From [Clostridium] asparagiforme DSM 15981 (GTDB lineage: Bacteria > Bacillota > Clostridia > Lachnospirales > Lachnospiraceae): a DNA stretch of 64,000 bases. A program made the position numbers and the translations under genes. The notes under the pieces were generated by a model, which was given only the letters and a program-made list of their open reading frames with translations, had not been told where the DNA came from and did no database searches. Within the stretch, counting starts at the first letter, position 1. Each line of letters starts with the position of its first letter. Below, in pieces: positions 8,573 through 17,437 of this stretch. The stretch spans positions 2,480,001 through 2,544,000 of the forward strand of contig CP102272.1 in assembly GCA_025149125.1 (NCBI GenBank), given 5' to 3'.

Positions 8573-8606
8573 TTAAGCCCGAAAGGGCCGCAGGGAGGGA
8601 ACGGAT

Positions 8607-9044
8607 TTGGAGGAGAGACAGCAAAATGACGTCAACGAGTTCAACCGGCTGTACAAGGAGATGGACGACCTTTACCACGATATCGCGCTGAAGCTGGGGC
8701 TGTCGGACAGCGCCCTCACGATTTTTTACGCGATCTGTGAGCTGGGGGACGGCTGCCTGCAGAAGGATATCTGCGGCCAGTCCTTCTGCAGCAAGCAGAC
8801 CATCAACTCGTCGATCCGCAAGCTGGAGCGGGAGGGAACCGTGTATCTAAGGCGCGGAAAGGGCAAAAACATGCACATCTATCTGACGGAGCAGGGCCGG
8901 GAATTTGTGGAGAACAGGATTCGCCCTGCTATGGGGATGGAGGTCCAGGCATTTCTGGAGCTGACGCCCGGAGAACGGAGCGAGCTTCTGCGCCTGACCG
9001 GGAAGTACCTGGAACATTTCCGGGAGCGGGAGCGGCGGATGTGA
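8607..9044 (+). CDS. MarR-family regulator of the ABC exporter operon
   Basis: A 145-aa winged-helix protein: DICGQSFCSKQTINSSIRKLEREGTVYLRRGKGKNMHIYLTEQGREFVE is the MarR recognition helix and wing. It starts at TTG 8607, behind AGGGAGGGA. It precedes two ABC exporter genes, a common arrangement in which a MarR protein represses the exporter and its own gene and is released by an exported drug or metabolite. The tandem 14-mers in its promoter are the likely binding sites. Confidence 0.85.
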   Translation: MEERQQNDVNEFNRLYKEMDDLYHDIALKLGLSDSALTIFYAICELGDGCLQKDICGQSFCSKQTINSSIRKLEREGTVYLRRGKGKNMHIYLTEQGREFVENRIRPAMGMEVQAFLELTPGERSELLRLTGKYLEHFRERERRM

Positions 9045-9095
9045 GCCCGCCCGGCCGGAGAAAAGCGGAATTTGACTGACATTGGAGGACTTTTT

Positions 9096-10832
9096 ATGAA
9101 AACCGTACTGCGGTTCCTGAAACCGTATAAACGACTGTGCATTCTGACCTTATTAACCATGCTGGTGGACGCCGCGGGGGCGCTTCTGATCCCAACGCTG
9201 ACGGCGGATATGATCAATATCGGCGTAAGCGGAGGAAATCTGAACTTTATTGTCCAGCGGGGGCTGGCTATGGTGGCGGTCACCGTGCTGGCCGGAGCCG
9301 CCACCTTGCTTGGCAGCTGGCTGTGCGCAGATCTATCCGCCAAAGTGGGAAAGGACATGCGAAACGCCGTCTACGATAAATCCCTGGCCTTCTCCGCCCA
9401 TGACTTCGAGCAGTTTGGGACCGGGTCCATGATTGCCAGGACGTTGAACGACGTCAACATTATCCAGCAATCCATTGTCTGGTGCATCCAGATGGTGATC
9501 CCGGTGCCCGCGCTGTGCACCATGGGAATCGTCATGGCCTTTGCCATCGACGCCACCATGGGATATCTGCTGATCGCCGTGACGGCCCTGATCATTGTTC
9601 TGGCGGTTCTGGTGACGCGAAAGGCTTCCGTGATTTTTGAGAGCCTTCAGCGTTTTCTGGACCGGATGAACGTGGTGCTGCGGGAAAATATCACAGGTGT
9701 GCGGGTGATCCGGGCGTTCAACAAGGAGCGCAGGGAGGAGGCGCGCATCCGCAGAACCTTCGAGCAGTACGCGGAGTCGTCCATCCAGGCCAACCGGCTG
9801 TTTGTGGGGCTCGACAGCACGGCGTTTTTTATGATCAATCTGTGTATTGTGGCCATACTCTGGATCGGCGGCAACCGCATCGGGGCCGGTTATATGGAGA
9901 TCGGAGATATCACCGCTCTGATCGAATATGCGATTCTCATTCTCTACTATATTATTATGGCACAGATGGTTATTATCCTGCTGCCCAGGGCGCGGGTCTG
10001 CCTGCGCAGGATGGAGGAGGTTCTGTCCAGGAAGCCGGAGATCTGTGACGGGGAGGCGCCCCTGCTGCCGGACTCCAAACGGGAGGAGGCGGTGGTGGCA
10101 TTTGATAATGTGTCTTTCCGGTTTGCGGACGCGGACGAGGATACCCTGGGCGGCCTGACCTTCACCTGCAGGCGGGGGCAGACCACCGCCATCATCGGGG
10201 GAACCGGAAGCGGAAAATCCACCATCGCCAAGCTGATTCTGCGGTTCCACGACGTGACCTCCGGCCAGCTGCGGTTTGACGGGCAGGACGTGCGCGGTAT
10301 GACTCAGAATGAGCTGCGCGGGCGCATCGCCTACATCCCGCAGAAGGCGTGGCTGTTTTCCGGGACGATTGCGGATAACCTGCGCGATGGCCGGGAGGGA
10401 GCGCGGGAGCCCGAGATGTTTCACGCTCTTAAGGTGGCTCAGGCCGGTTTTGTGGAGGAGCTGCCGGAGGGGCTGAACGCCCATGTGGCCCAGGGCGGCA
10501 CAAACTTTTCGGGAGGCCAGAAGCAGCGCCTTTCCATCGCCAGAGCGCTGATGAAACAGGCGGATTTGTACATTTTCGACGACAGCTTTTCCGCTCTGGA
10601 TTTTAAAACGGACGCGGCGCTGAGAAAGGCTCTTGCCGCGGAGACCGGGGACGCCGCGGTGCTGATTATCGCCCAGCGGATCAGCACGATTTTGAATGCG
10701 GATAAAATCATTGTGCTGGACAACGGGCGCATGGTTGGGATGGGCAGCCATGCCGGGCTGATGGAGAACTGCCCGGTCTACCGGGATATTGCCAGGTCGC
10801 AGATGAAAGGAGATGAGCGGGATGCAGGATGA
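9096..10832 (+). CDS. ABC exporter half-transporter, degenerate-site subunit
   Basis: A 578-aa fusion of six membrane helices and an ATPase domain (type IV/multidrug exporter fold). Walker A is GGTGSGKST, the signature FSGGQKQRLSIARAL is canonical, but the Walker B region reads YIFDDSFSALD: the catalytic Glu after the Asp is replaced by Asp. Its partner has the Glu but an altered signature, which is the hallmark of heterodimeric exporters (BmrCD, LmrCD, TM287/288 type) with one degenerate ATP site. Start ATG 9096 has GGAGGAC in front. Substrate unknown; drug or lipid-like export is probable. Confidence 0.88.
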   Translation: MKTVLRFLKPYKRLCILTLLTMLVDAAGALLIPTLTADMINIGVSGGNLNFIVQRGLAMVAVTVLAGAATLLGSWLCADLSAKVGKDMRNAVYDKSLAFSAHDFEQFGTGSMIARTLNDVNIIQQSIVWCIQMVIPVPALCTMGIVMAFAIDATMGYLLIAVTALIIVLAVLVTRKASVIFESLQRFLDRMNVVLRENITGVRVIRAFNKERREEARIRRTFEQYAESSIQANRLFVGLDSTAFFMINLCIVAILWIGGNRIGAGYMEIGDITALIEYAILILYYIIMAQMVIILLPRARVCLRRMEEVLSRKPEICDGEAPLLPDSKREEAVVAFDNVSFRFADADEDTLGGLTFTCRRGQTTAIIGGTGSGKSTIAKLILRFHDVTSGQLRFDGQDVRGMTQNELRGRIAYIPQKAWLFSGTIADNLRDGREGAREPEMFHALKVAQAGFVEELPEGLNAHVAQGGTNFSGGQKQRLSIARALMKQADLYIFDDSFSALDFKTDAALRKALAAETGDAAVLIIAQRISTILNADKIIVLDNGRMVGMGSHAGLMENCPVYRDIARSQMKGDERDAG

Positions 10833-12639
10833 GCAGAACATACCTTACGAGGACGACTACGCCTACGAGCTGCCGGATCACGCCGGTAAAACAATCAGAC
10901 GGCTTTGGCGCTCCGTGAGCGATCAGCACGGCCGGCTTGCGGTGGTGCTGATGTCGGTTGCATGTTACACCCTGCTCTCCATCTATGCGCCTTATTATAG
11001 CGTCCGCATCGTGGACTTTCTGTGGAACGGCATCCGGAGCGCCCATACCCAGGGAACGGTGTTCCGGGTGAGCTGGGAGCAGGGCGGGAGGGAGATTGCG
11101 GTTCTGTTGGCCGTCTACACGGCGACGGCCGGGCTTTATACCCTGCAGAGTTTTCTCATGTCCAGCTTTGCGGAGCGGTTGAGCCTGAGGCTTCGGACTG
11201 AGATCAGTGAGAAAATAAACCGCTTGCCTCTGGTGTATTTCGACAATCACAGGACGGGCGAGGTGATGAGCCGGGCGGTCAACGATCTGGATAAGATGTC
11301 GGAGGCGCTGCAGACCGGCCTGTTAAGGCTGTTCACCGCGGCGGGCATGGTGGCCGGTTCCCTGGTGGTAATGTTTCAGATGCAGGTGTGGCTGACGCTT
11401 ATTTTCCTGTTTTTCATGGGTCTGGCGCTGCTGTCCACCAAGCTGTTTGCGGCCAAAACCCTGCAGCTGGCAGCCCGGCGGCAGCAGTGCGTGAGCAATG
11501 TGACGGCACGGGTGGAGGAAGCGTACAGCGGCCGCGTGATCATCAAGGCGTTTGGCCGGGAGCAGAACAGCTCCCGGGAGATTCACAGGGCCACGGAGGA
11601 GCTGGCTGAAGTCTCCCGCAAAGCGGATTTTCTGGTAAATGCCATCAACCCGGCCATCCGCCTGGTGAACCGGCTGGGCCAGGTGCTGATCGCGGTGACG
11701 GCAGGAAAGCTCCTGATCGACGGGGCGCTCAGCGTGGGCACGTTCCAGGCGTTTTTCCAGTACGTGAACCAGTCCGCGGAGCCGCTGACCGAGGGCGCCT
11801 ACATGGTCAACTCCATGCAGTCGGCCCTGGCTTCGGTGGAGCGCATTTACGCGCTGTTAGACGAGCCGGAGATCGGGGCGGAGCCGGAGACGGCGGCGCT
11901 TACCGGACGCACGGAAGGGAGAGTCGAGTTTCGGAACGTGCGGTTCGGCTACACGCCGGAGCGGGTGCTGATGGAGGATATCAGCTTTACCGCTCACCCG
12001 GGCCAGAAGATTGCGGTGGTGGGCAGCACCGGAGCGGGAAAGACCACGTTAATCAACCTGCTTATGCGGTTTTATGAGGTGGACGGCGGGGCGATCCTGC
12101 TGGACGGCGTGGACACGAAAACCATGTCCCGGTCCTGGCTGCGCAGCCACTTCGGCATGGTCTTGCAGGATACCTGGCTTTTTGAGGGAACCATTGCCGA
12201 GAATATCGCTTACGGCAAACCGGATGCCACCCGGGAGGAGATTGTGGCCGCGGCCAAGGCGGCCCGGGTGGATTTTTTCGTGCGGACCATGCCAAAGGGG
12301 TACGATACGGTTCTGGGTAATGATACGGAGAATATTTCCGTAGGCCAGCGCCAGCTTCTGACCATCGCCCGGGTGGTGCTCAGCAACCCGGCGCTGTTGA
12401 TTCTGGATGAGGCTACCTCCAGCGTGGATACCAGGACGGAGATGGAGATCAACCGGGCCATGAACGCCCTGATGGAGAACCGGACCAGCTTTGTGATCGC
12501 CCACCGGCTTTCCACCATCGTGGATGCGGACCTGATCCTGGTGATGGAGAACGGCAATATCATCGAGCAGGGAAAACACCGGGAGTTGGTAAAAGCCAAC
12601 GGACCGTATGCACAGCTTTACTACAGCCAGTTTGCTTAA
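10822..12639 (+). CDS. ABC exporter half-transporter, catalytic subunit
   Basis: Partner of the preceding gene, overlapping it by 11 bp. Membrane domain about residues 35-345, ATPase domain about 365-605. Walker A GSTGAGKTT, signature ISVGQRQLLTIARVV (SVGQ instead of SGGQ), Walker B LLILDEATSSVD with intact Glu, and H-loop VIAHRLSTI. The degenerate signature here and the degenerate Glu in the partner together leave one full and one crippled ATP site. ATG 10822 lies 9 nt after AAAGGAG; the in-frame ATG at 10813 abuts that site. Confidence 0.88.
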   Translation: MQDEQNIPYEDDYAYELPDHAGKTIRRLWRSVSDQHGRLAVVLMSVACYTLLSIYAPYYSVRIVDFLWNGIRSAHTQGTVFRVSWEQGGREIAVLLAVYTATAGLYTLQSFLMSSFAERLSLRLRTEISEKINRLPLVYFDNHRTGEVMSRAVNDLDKMSEALQTGLLRLFTAAGMVAGSLVVMFQMQVWLTLIFLFFMGLALLSTKLFAAKTLQLAARRQQCVSNVTARVEEAYSGRVIIKAFGREQNSSREIHRATEELAEVSRKADFLVNAINPAIRLVNRLGQVLIAVTAGKLLIDGALSVGTFQAFFQYVNQSAEPLTEGAYMVNSMQSALASVERIYALLDEPEIGAEPETAALTGRTEGRVEFRNVRFGYTPERVLMEDISFTAHPGQKIAVVGSTGAGKTTLINLLMRFYEVDGGAILLDGVDTKTMSRSWLRSHFGMVLQDTWLFEGTIAENIAYGKPDATREEIVAAAKAARVDFFVRTMPKGYDTVLGNDTENISVGQRQLLTIARVVLSNPALLILDEATSSVDTRTEMEINRAMNALMENRTSFVIAHRLSTIVDADLILVMENGNIIEQGKHRELVKANGPYAQLYYSQFA

Positions 12640-12678
12640 GACAATTTGATAGAAGCCGCCCGGAACGGGCGGCTGGGG

Positions 12679-12718
12679 CAGGGGAATCGTGCGGATGCGG
12701 GAATCCCCTGTTTTTTTT
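12679..12718 (+). terminator. Terminator of the ABC exporter operon
   Basis: CAGGGGA (12679-12685) pairs with TCCCCTG (12704-12710), followed by eight T. A second tight hairpin (GCCGCCCG GAA CGGGCGGC, about 12656-12674) precedes it. The converging membrane-protein gene ends just beyond. Confidence 0.8.
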
Positions 12719-12732
12719 GCGGGAGTTATTGA

Positions 12733-14235
12733 TCAGGCGGATGCTTTGACCGCTCGCTGCCGCCTTTTCGCCACAGTGGAGAAGAGCAGAATAAGGATAC
12801 CGGCTGCCAGCGCGCACCGCGCGGCCAGAATCGCACTTAAGGGGCGGAAGGACAGGGCGTGAATGTAGTATTCCGGCAGGAATCCGGCCAGGACCCGCAG
12901 GTGGCCGGAGTAGCAGAACACATCCACCAGAATGTCTTCCGTCATAAGGCAGAAAATACCGAGGATTGTGGCGGCGGCCCGGTTTTTGACCGGAACGGCC
13001 AGGGCGCAGAACAGGGCCGCATAGGAACAGTGAAGCAGGATCTGCAATACCAGGCGGCACAACAGGTCCAGAGGGGAGAGTATGCCGGGGTCGAACAGCA
13101 GGGAAAAGCCAACGCCGCAGAGCAGCACATAGAGCGCAATCATGGCGGCTGTGTGCATGCATACCAGCCGGAATGCGCTCCAGGGCCGCGCCCGTCCGGC
13201 GCCGGAGGATGCAGAGCGAACCGCCAGGAGGCAGGTGAACAGGGAGAGCAGATGGGGCGGCGCCCCCACCGCACGGACCGCGTCGGCGCCGGAAGGGGTG
13301 AAGCCGAACATGAGTTCCGGGCTGACTCCGATTCCGTGGATTACCGGGCCTTTCGCCAGGTGGAAGAAAACGTGCACGGTGGCCAGCGCGTAGATCAGTA
13401 CCGCGGCGTAGGGGAGAAGGGGAAGGCCGCGGGGCCGCCTGGGAGCGCCGGTCCGGCAGAGGGCGGCCCGGGCCTCCTGCTCCCTGCGCATGTCACATCC
13501 GGCCGCTGCGGTCAGGATTCCCGCCGCCACGGCTGCGGGCAGGCTGTGGCGGAAATGGACGGCTGACAGAAACAGAACCACGGATTCGTCCTGGAGCGCC
13601 ATGGTGACGGCGGTGTAGGCCATGTAGCCGGCAAAGAGGGAGGACACCGCCGGGACCTCCTCCATCATCCGCGCCACCAGGCCGCTTCCCCAGAAGAGGA
13701 CGGGCAGACAGACGAGCAGGGAGAACGCTGCTGTCAGAAAACCCCGGCTGTCCGGGACGCGGCCGCCCTCCGAGAGCAGGGAGAGCACCGCGATGGCGTT
13801 TTCCATGGCCATGGTCAGGTCGGAGGCCAGAATGGAGACGGCCGCCAGCCGGGTTCTGCCGGCGCAGGAGCAGGGGATTTCGGGGACGGAGGATACGGTT
13901 GACCTGGCCGGGCAGACCGTTGGTCCGGCGGAGAAATCCGTTGCCCCGGCGGCGCAGCCTGAGGTCCCGCAGCAGGCCCCGTCCTTCAGCATCTGCCAGG
14001 TGACGTAGAGCATGGCCGCCCCGCCCAGAAGGCGCAAGTGCAGCCAGGAGATATCCAACAGCCGTCCGGCGGCCCAGATGAAGGCCAGGGTGAACACCGG
14101 GGCCAGGCCGATTCCCAGCCTGCGCATGCAGGCCGCCTGCCTGTCCGGCAGCCCGCGGGTGGCCATGGCGATCACGCCCACGTTGTCGCAGGAGACGGCC
14201 AGATTGATGAGTACGATTTGCAGAAACACGGACAA
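12733..14235 (-). CDS. TerC-like integral membrane protein with extra C-terminal membrane half
   Basis: A 500-aa polytopic protein. The first ~230 residues resemble the TerC/YjbE family (metal-ion export or tolerance): FLQIVLINLAVSCDNVGVIAMA and ASDLTMAMENAIAVLSLL correspond to the paired acidic-Asn motifs of that family, the second with Glu for the usual Asp. The remaining ~230 residues form further hydrophobic helices with a LPEYYIHALSF segment reminiscent of ABC-2-type permease components, so this may be a fusion. The start is TTG 14235, preceded by GGAGG with a 6-nt gap; the frame is open upstream but without a ribosome site. A Cys-rich loop (GACCGTSGCAAG) could bind metal. Function is inferred only. 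Confidence 0.6.
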   Translation of the reverse strand: MSVFLQIVLINLAVSCDNVGVIAMATRGLPDRQAACMRRLGIGLAPVFTLAFIWAAGRLLDISWLHLRLLGGAAMLYVTWQMLKDGACCGTSGCAAGATDFSAGPTVCPARSTVSSVPEIPCSCAGRTRLAAVSILASDLTMAMENAIAVLSLLSEGGRVPDSRGFLTAAFSLLVCLPVLFWGSGLVARMMEEVPAVSSLFAGYMAYTAVTMALQDESVVLFLSAVHFRHSLPAAVAAGILTAAAGCDMRREQEARAALCRTGAPRRPRGLPLLPYAAVLIYALATVHVFFHLAKGPVIHGIGVSPELMFGFTPSGADAVRAVGAPPHLLSLFTCLLAVRSASSGAGRARPWSAFRLVCMHTAAMIALYVLLCGVGFSLLFDPGILSPLDLLCRLVLQILLHCSYAALFCALAVPVKNRAAATILGIFCLMTEDILVDVFCYSGHLRVLAGFLPEYYIHALSFRPLSAILAARCALAAGILILLFSTVAKRRQRAVKASA

Positions 14236-14376
14236 GATATACCTCCAACCAAGGGAATTTTGAAGCCGCTGTCCCCGCTGGAGGGAAGCGGAACGGGCGG
14301 CAGCTTGAAGATTGCCGCACCGCCGGGGACACGCAGACCGAAAATACGCCTTAGAACCATATTCACAATCATTGTA

Positions 14377-14438
14377 TGCGCGCCGCCGCCCGGAACATGC
14401 GCGCCGTCTCCGAAACATGCGCGCCGCCGCCCGGAACA
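14377..14438. repeat. Three tandem ~21-bp repeats upstream of the AraC gene
   Basis: TGCGCGCCGCCGCCCGGAAC (+A) at 14377-14397, a variant at 14398-14417 and an identical copy at 14418-14438 lie head to tail between the divergent TerC-like and AraC genes and end 8 bp before the -35 box. Their position suggests activator binding sites; slippage-generated GC-rich repeats are the alternative. Confidence 0.75.
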
Positions 14439-14446
14439 TGCCCTTC

Positions 14447-14476
14447 TTGACATTTTGTGCCCTCCCATTGTACTAT
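14447..14476 (+). promoter_or_regulatory. Promoter of the AraC-type regulator gene
   Basis: TTGACA at 14447-14452 and TACTAT at 14471-14476 with an 18-bp spacer, directly after the tandem repeats. Confidence 0.7.
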
Positions 14477-14521
14477 TACAGGGAACAACGGGCGCGTGTC
14501 CGGGAATGCGGGTGGAGACAG

Positions 14522-16813
14522 ATGACAGACAGACGAAAAAAGAGACTTCCCTTACAAACCGTATATTACACCTCCTTTCTGGGACTGGTGGTGGTGCCGA
14601 TCGTGGTGGTGCTGATCATCTCGCTGACGGTCTTAAATCAGGTGTTCAGCACCCAGGCCGTGGAGAATATCAACCGGGCTCAGGAGGCCGTGGCCTCGGA
14701 GCTGGAGTCCGATATCGAGCAGATTTCCATGCGTCTGTCCCACATGGTTTACGCCAACGACAACGAGCTGCTCTCCATCGCCGCGGCAGTGGACACGGAG
14801 GATGCGGACAGCCGCTATGAAAACCAGCAGCGCCTGAACGAGGCGGCCAGCTACGCCACGGAGCCGGTGAAGGACATCGTGGCCGTGGCATTTTATATGA
14901 AGGATGACAGCAAGATCTTTTTCAAAAATGAAATACTGCTGCCCCTGGAGGAGATGCGCCGGGAAAAATGGTATCAGACCGCAGTGGCGGGGCCGGACCG
15001 GGTGGTGGTGGGCAGCTACGATACCAACGATACAAGGCTCTACTCCGGCGGCACGCGTGACTCCTTTGTGCTGGTGGCGGCCCTGAGTCCCGACGTGCGC
15101 CTGGACCGCTCCGAGAAAATCGAGACCGTGACGTTCTTCCAGGCCACCGGGGCCTCCGACAAGATCAAGTCCTACAATGCGGGCTATGGCCAGAAGAAAA
15201 ATAAGATCGGCTACACCCGGATCGTGGACGGGTCGGGAAATGTGGTTTACCAGCCGGAGGGAATTCCGGACGGAGCCATGGTGGAGAAGGGCCACACCCG
15301 GGTGCTCACGCCCCTGGCGGTTTACGGGAACGACTGGTATGTGGAGAGCTATGTGCGCACCGCGGACCTCACCTCCGATTACTGGAGCGTGGCAGGGCTT
15401 TTGCTGCTGGCCACGACGGTGGTGCTCGCGCTGTTCACCGTGTTCTCCAGGTATTTCCTCAAACGGATCATTCAGCCGGTACAGCAGATGAGCCGTGGAC
15501 TGCGCCAGGTGGAGGAGGGCGTGCTGGACGTCCATCTGACGCCGGCGGGGCAGTACGAGGTGCGGGCCATGATCCATTCCTTCAACGCCATGGTGCGCAG
15601 GCTGAAGGCTCTGATCGCGGACTACGAGGAGCGTGTAAGGCAGGGGGCAAGGACTATGCCGGACTATCTGCACGCCTTGGTGCGCGGCGAGATGAGCCCC
15701 GGCGAGGTCCGGTCCCAGGCGGCGGAATTTTTCTCCGACCGCTACCTGCTGATGGTTGTGACTGTGGGGAAAGGCGAGGCCAGGGAGGGAGCGGCCTCCC
15801 ATCTGTCTGTAGAGCTGGCCCAGGGCTTTGACACCATCCCGCGATTTGCCTCCCGCTGTACGCTGGCCGTGCTCACGCCGTTTTGTTTTCTGGTGTATTA
15901 CCGGATCCGGGAGGAAGATTTTTCCAGCGCGCTCCACGATCTGGTGCGGGATATGAAGCGCTTCGCAAAGTCCAAAACAGGCGCGGAGCTTTCCTTCTGC
16001 ATCGGCCGCGCGCAGTCGGACTGCCTGAAATTTGCCGAACAGCTGGAGGAGGTTATGGACCTGCACGACCTGTACATGCTGAAAGGCGAGGGGAGCGTGC
16101 TGGATTTCAACCAATGCTTTGACCCTTGCAGGCAGATTGCGCGCCTCGCCCCCGAGTTCGGGGCGCTGGCGGCCGCACTTTACATCGCGGATGAAAAAAC
16201 GATTTCCCAGGAAAAGGAAATTCTATTCCGCCAGTTCCAGTCCCTGGACATGGAGGAGGCGGGCAACCGGGTTTTGGCCGTGATTCTGGCCACAGCCAGG
16301 CAGTTTTCCGGGGCCAATGCCGACTTCTTTGAGATATTCGGGGAGAAGATCGATTACTTTGAGAAGATCAGGCGCATCAGCGACGGGCGCAGCCTCAGGC
16401 TGTGGGTGACCAATTACTGCTCCTGGGTATCGGATTACAGCCGCGGACGGCTGGACGTGTCCCGGGCCGACGCGGTCACCCGGGCCAAGCACTATGTGAT
16501 CGAGCACTACCAGAACCCCTCGCTGACTCTGAAGGAGGTGGCGGACTATGTGGACCTGAGCGAGAAATATTTTACCACCAAATTCACCAAGGAGTGCGGG
16601 GAGACGTTTCTGTCCTACCTGACCGGCCTGCGCATCCAGAAGGCCAAAGAGCTGATTAAGACCACCACCTTCAAAATGTACGAGATCGCGGAGATGGTGG
16701 GCTACAATAACCCGGAGCATTTCAACCGCACCTTCCGCAAGCTGGCGGGCATGAGCCCGGCCCAGTACCGGAAAGCGCCGGGGGAGGAAGAGAAGGAGGA
16801 GATTAGGCCGTGA
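14522..16813 (+). CDS. Membrane-anchored sensor with AraC DNA-binding domain
   Basis: A 763-aa one-component regulator. Helix 1 is at about 17-41, followed by an extracytoplasmic sensor (Cache-like, about 42-285), helix 2 at about 287-310, a HAMP-like linker (RIIQPVQQMSRGLRQVEEG), a cytoplasmic middle region and a C-terminal AraC pair of helix-turn-helices (about 650-755; TLKEVADYVDLSEKYFTTKF and YEIAEMVGYNNPEHFNRTF). Proteins of this layout in Clostridia usually sit beside, and activate, a sugar ABC operon; here the substrate-binding protein, permeases and beta-galactosidase follow. Start ATG 14522 is preceded by GGAGA; the frame is open upstream. Confidence 0.88.
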   Translation: MTDRRKKRLPLQTVYYTSFLGLVVVPIVVVLIISLTVLNQVFSTQAVENINRAQEAVASELESDIEQISMRLSHMVYANDNELLSIAAAVDTEDADSRYENQQRLNEAASYATEPVKDIVAVAFYMKDDSKIFFKNEILLPLEEMRREKWYQTAVAGPDRVVVGSYDTNDTRLYSGGTRDSFVLVAALSPDVRLDRSEKIETVTFFQATGASDKIKSYNAGYGQKKNKIGYTRIVDGSGNVVYQPEGIPDGAMVEKGHTRVLTPLAVYGNDWYVESYVRTADLTSDYWSVAGLLLLATTVVLALFTVFSRYFLKRIIQPVQQMSRGLRQVEEGVLDVHLTPAGQYEVRAMIHSFNAMVRRLKALIADYEERVRQGARTMPDYLHALVRGEMSPGEVRSQAAEFFSDRYLLMVVTVGKGEAREGAASHLSVELAQGFDTIPRFASRCTLAVLTPFCFLVYYRIREEDFSSALHDLVRDMKRFAKSKTGAELSFCIGRAQSDCLKFAEQLEEVMDLHDLYMLKGEGSVLDFNQCFDPCRQIARLAPEFGALAAALYIADEKTISQEKEILFRQFQSLDMEEAGNRVLAVILATARQFSGANADFFEIFGEKIDYFEKIRRISDGRSLRLWVTNYCSWVSDYSRGRLDVSRADAVTRAKHYVIEHYQNPSLTLKEVADYVDLSEKYFTTKFTKECGETFLSYLTGLRIQKAKELIKTTTFKMYEIAEMVGYNNPEHFNRTFRKLAGMSPAQYRKAPGEEEKEEIRP

Positions 16814-17190
16814 AGCTGGAGAAAATACATCATGTTGCCATTATCGCGTCGGATTATGAGGCGTCGAGACGTTTTTATACGGAGGTTTTAGGACTTCCGG
16901 TGATCCGGGAGAATTACCGGCCGGAGCGGGGGGATTACAAGATAGACTTGAAGCTGGGGGACTGTGAGCTGGAGCTCTTCTGCGTTCCCGGAGCGCCAAA
17001 GCGGCCCTCTTACCCGGAGGCCCGCGGTCTGCGGCACCTGGCGTTTCAGGTGGAGGAGATCGGGAAGGTGATTGAGGAGCTGGAGGCGAAGGGCGTGGAG
17101 GTAGAGCCGGTGCGGATCGATGCGTTTACCGGAAAGAAGATGACATTTTTCAGGGATCCGGACGGGCTGCCGCTGGAACTGCATGAGTAG
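16810..17190 (+). CDS. VOC-family metalloprotein (glyoxalase-like)
   Basis: A 126-aa vicinal-oxygen-chelate protein with two beta-alpha-beta-beta-beta modules. KIHHVAIIASDYEASRRFYTEVLGL gives the first metal His, LRHLAFQVEEI the second, and FFRDPDGLPLELHE the terminal Glu. This resembles the SMU1112c/YaeR group of small single-domain glyoxalase-like proteins. GTG 16810 overlaps the AraC stop (GTGA) and has GGAGGAG upstream, so it is translationally coupled. The substrate is unknown; removal of a reactive aldehyde from sugar metabolism is possible. Confidence 0.8.
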   Translation: MKLEKIHHVAIIASDYEASRRFYTEVLGLPVIRENYRPERGDYKIDLKLGDCELELFCVPGAPKRPSYPEARGLRHLAFQVEEIGKVIEELEAKGVEVEPVRIDAFTGKKMTFFRDPDGLPLELHE

Positions 17191-17437
17191 CTGCGCCGTG
17201 CGCCGATGGCCGTGAACAAATGTGTGGGGACGGTCGGGATATCCGGCACAAAAGGGGAAATTGGCAAAAAACATACGAAATTACCGGTTTTTCTGACGAA
17301 TCATCAAGTTTATGAATTTCCCAAATCTGAAAATAAGACAAGAAAAAAGAACAAAAAGCATGGAAAGCGCTGGGAAAAGCCGCTATACTGGCCTCATCGA
17401 TCCAATCGATCAAAATTTTATATGGGAGGTTCAGAAA

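Noticed and set aside
12859..13566. Long open frame opposite the TerC-like gene
   Set aside because: It is composed of Gly/Gln/Arg/Ala-rich translation of GC-rich antisense DNA, has no ribosome site, and overlaps a membrane protein with clear helices.
14377..14438. CRISPR-like repeats
   Set aside because: The ~21-bp units are contiguous with no spacers.
17359..17376. CcpA cre site before the sugar-binding protein
   Set aside because: GGAAAGCGCTGGGAA resembles cre but departs from the consensus at key positions and lacks symmetry.
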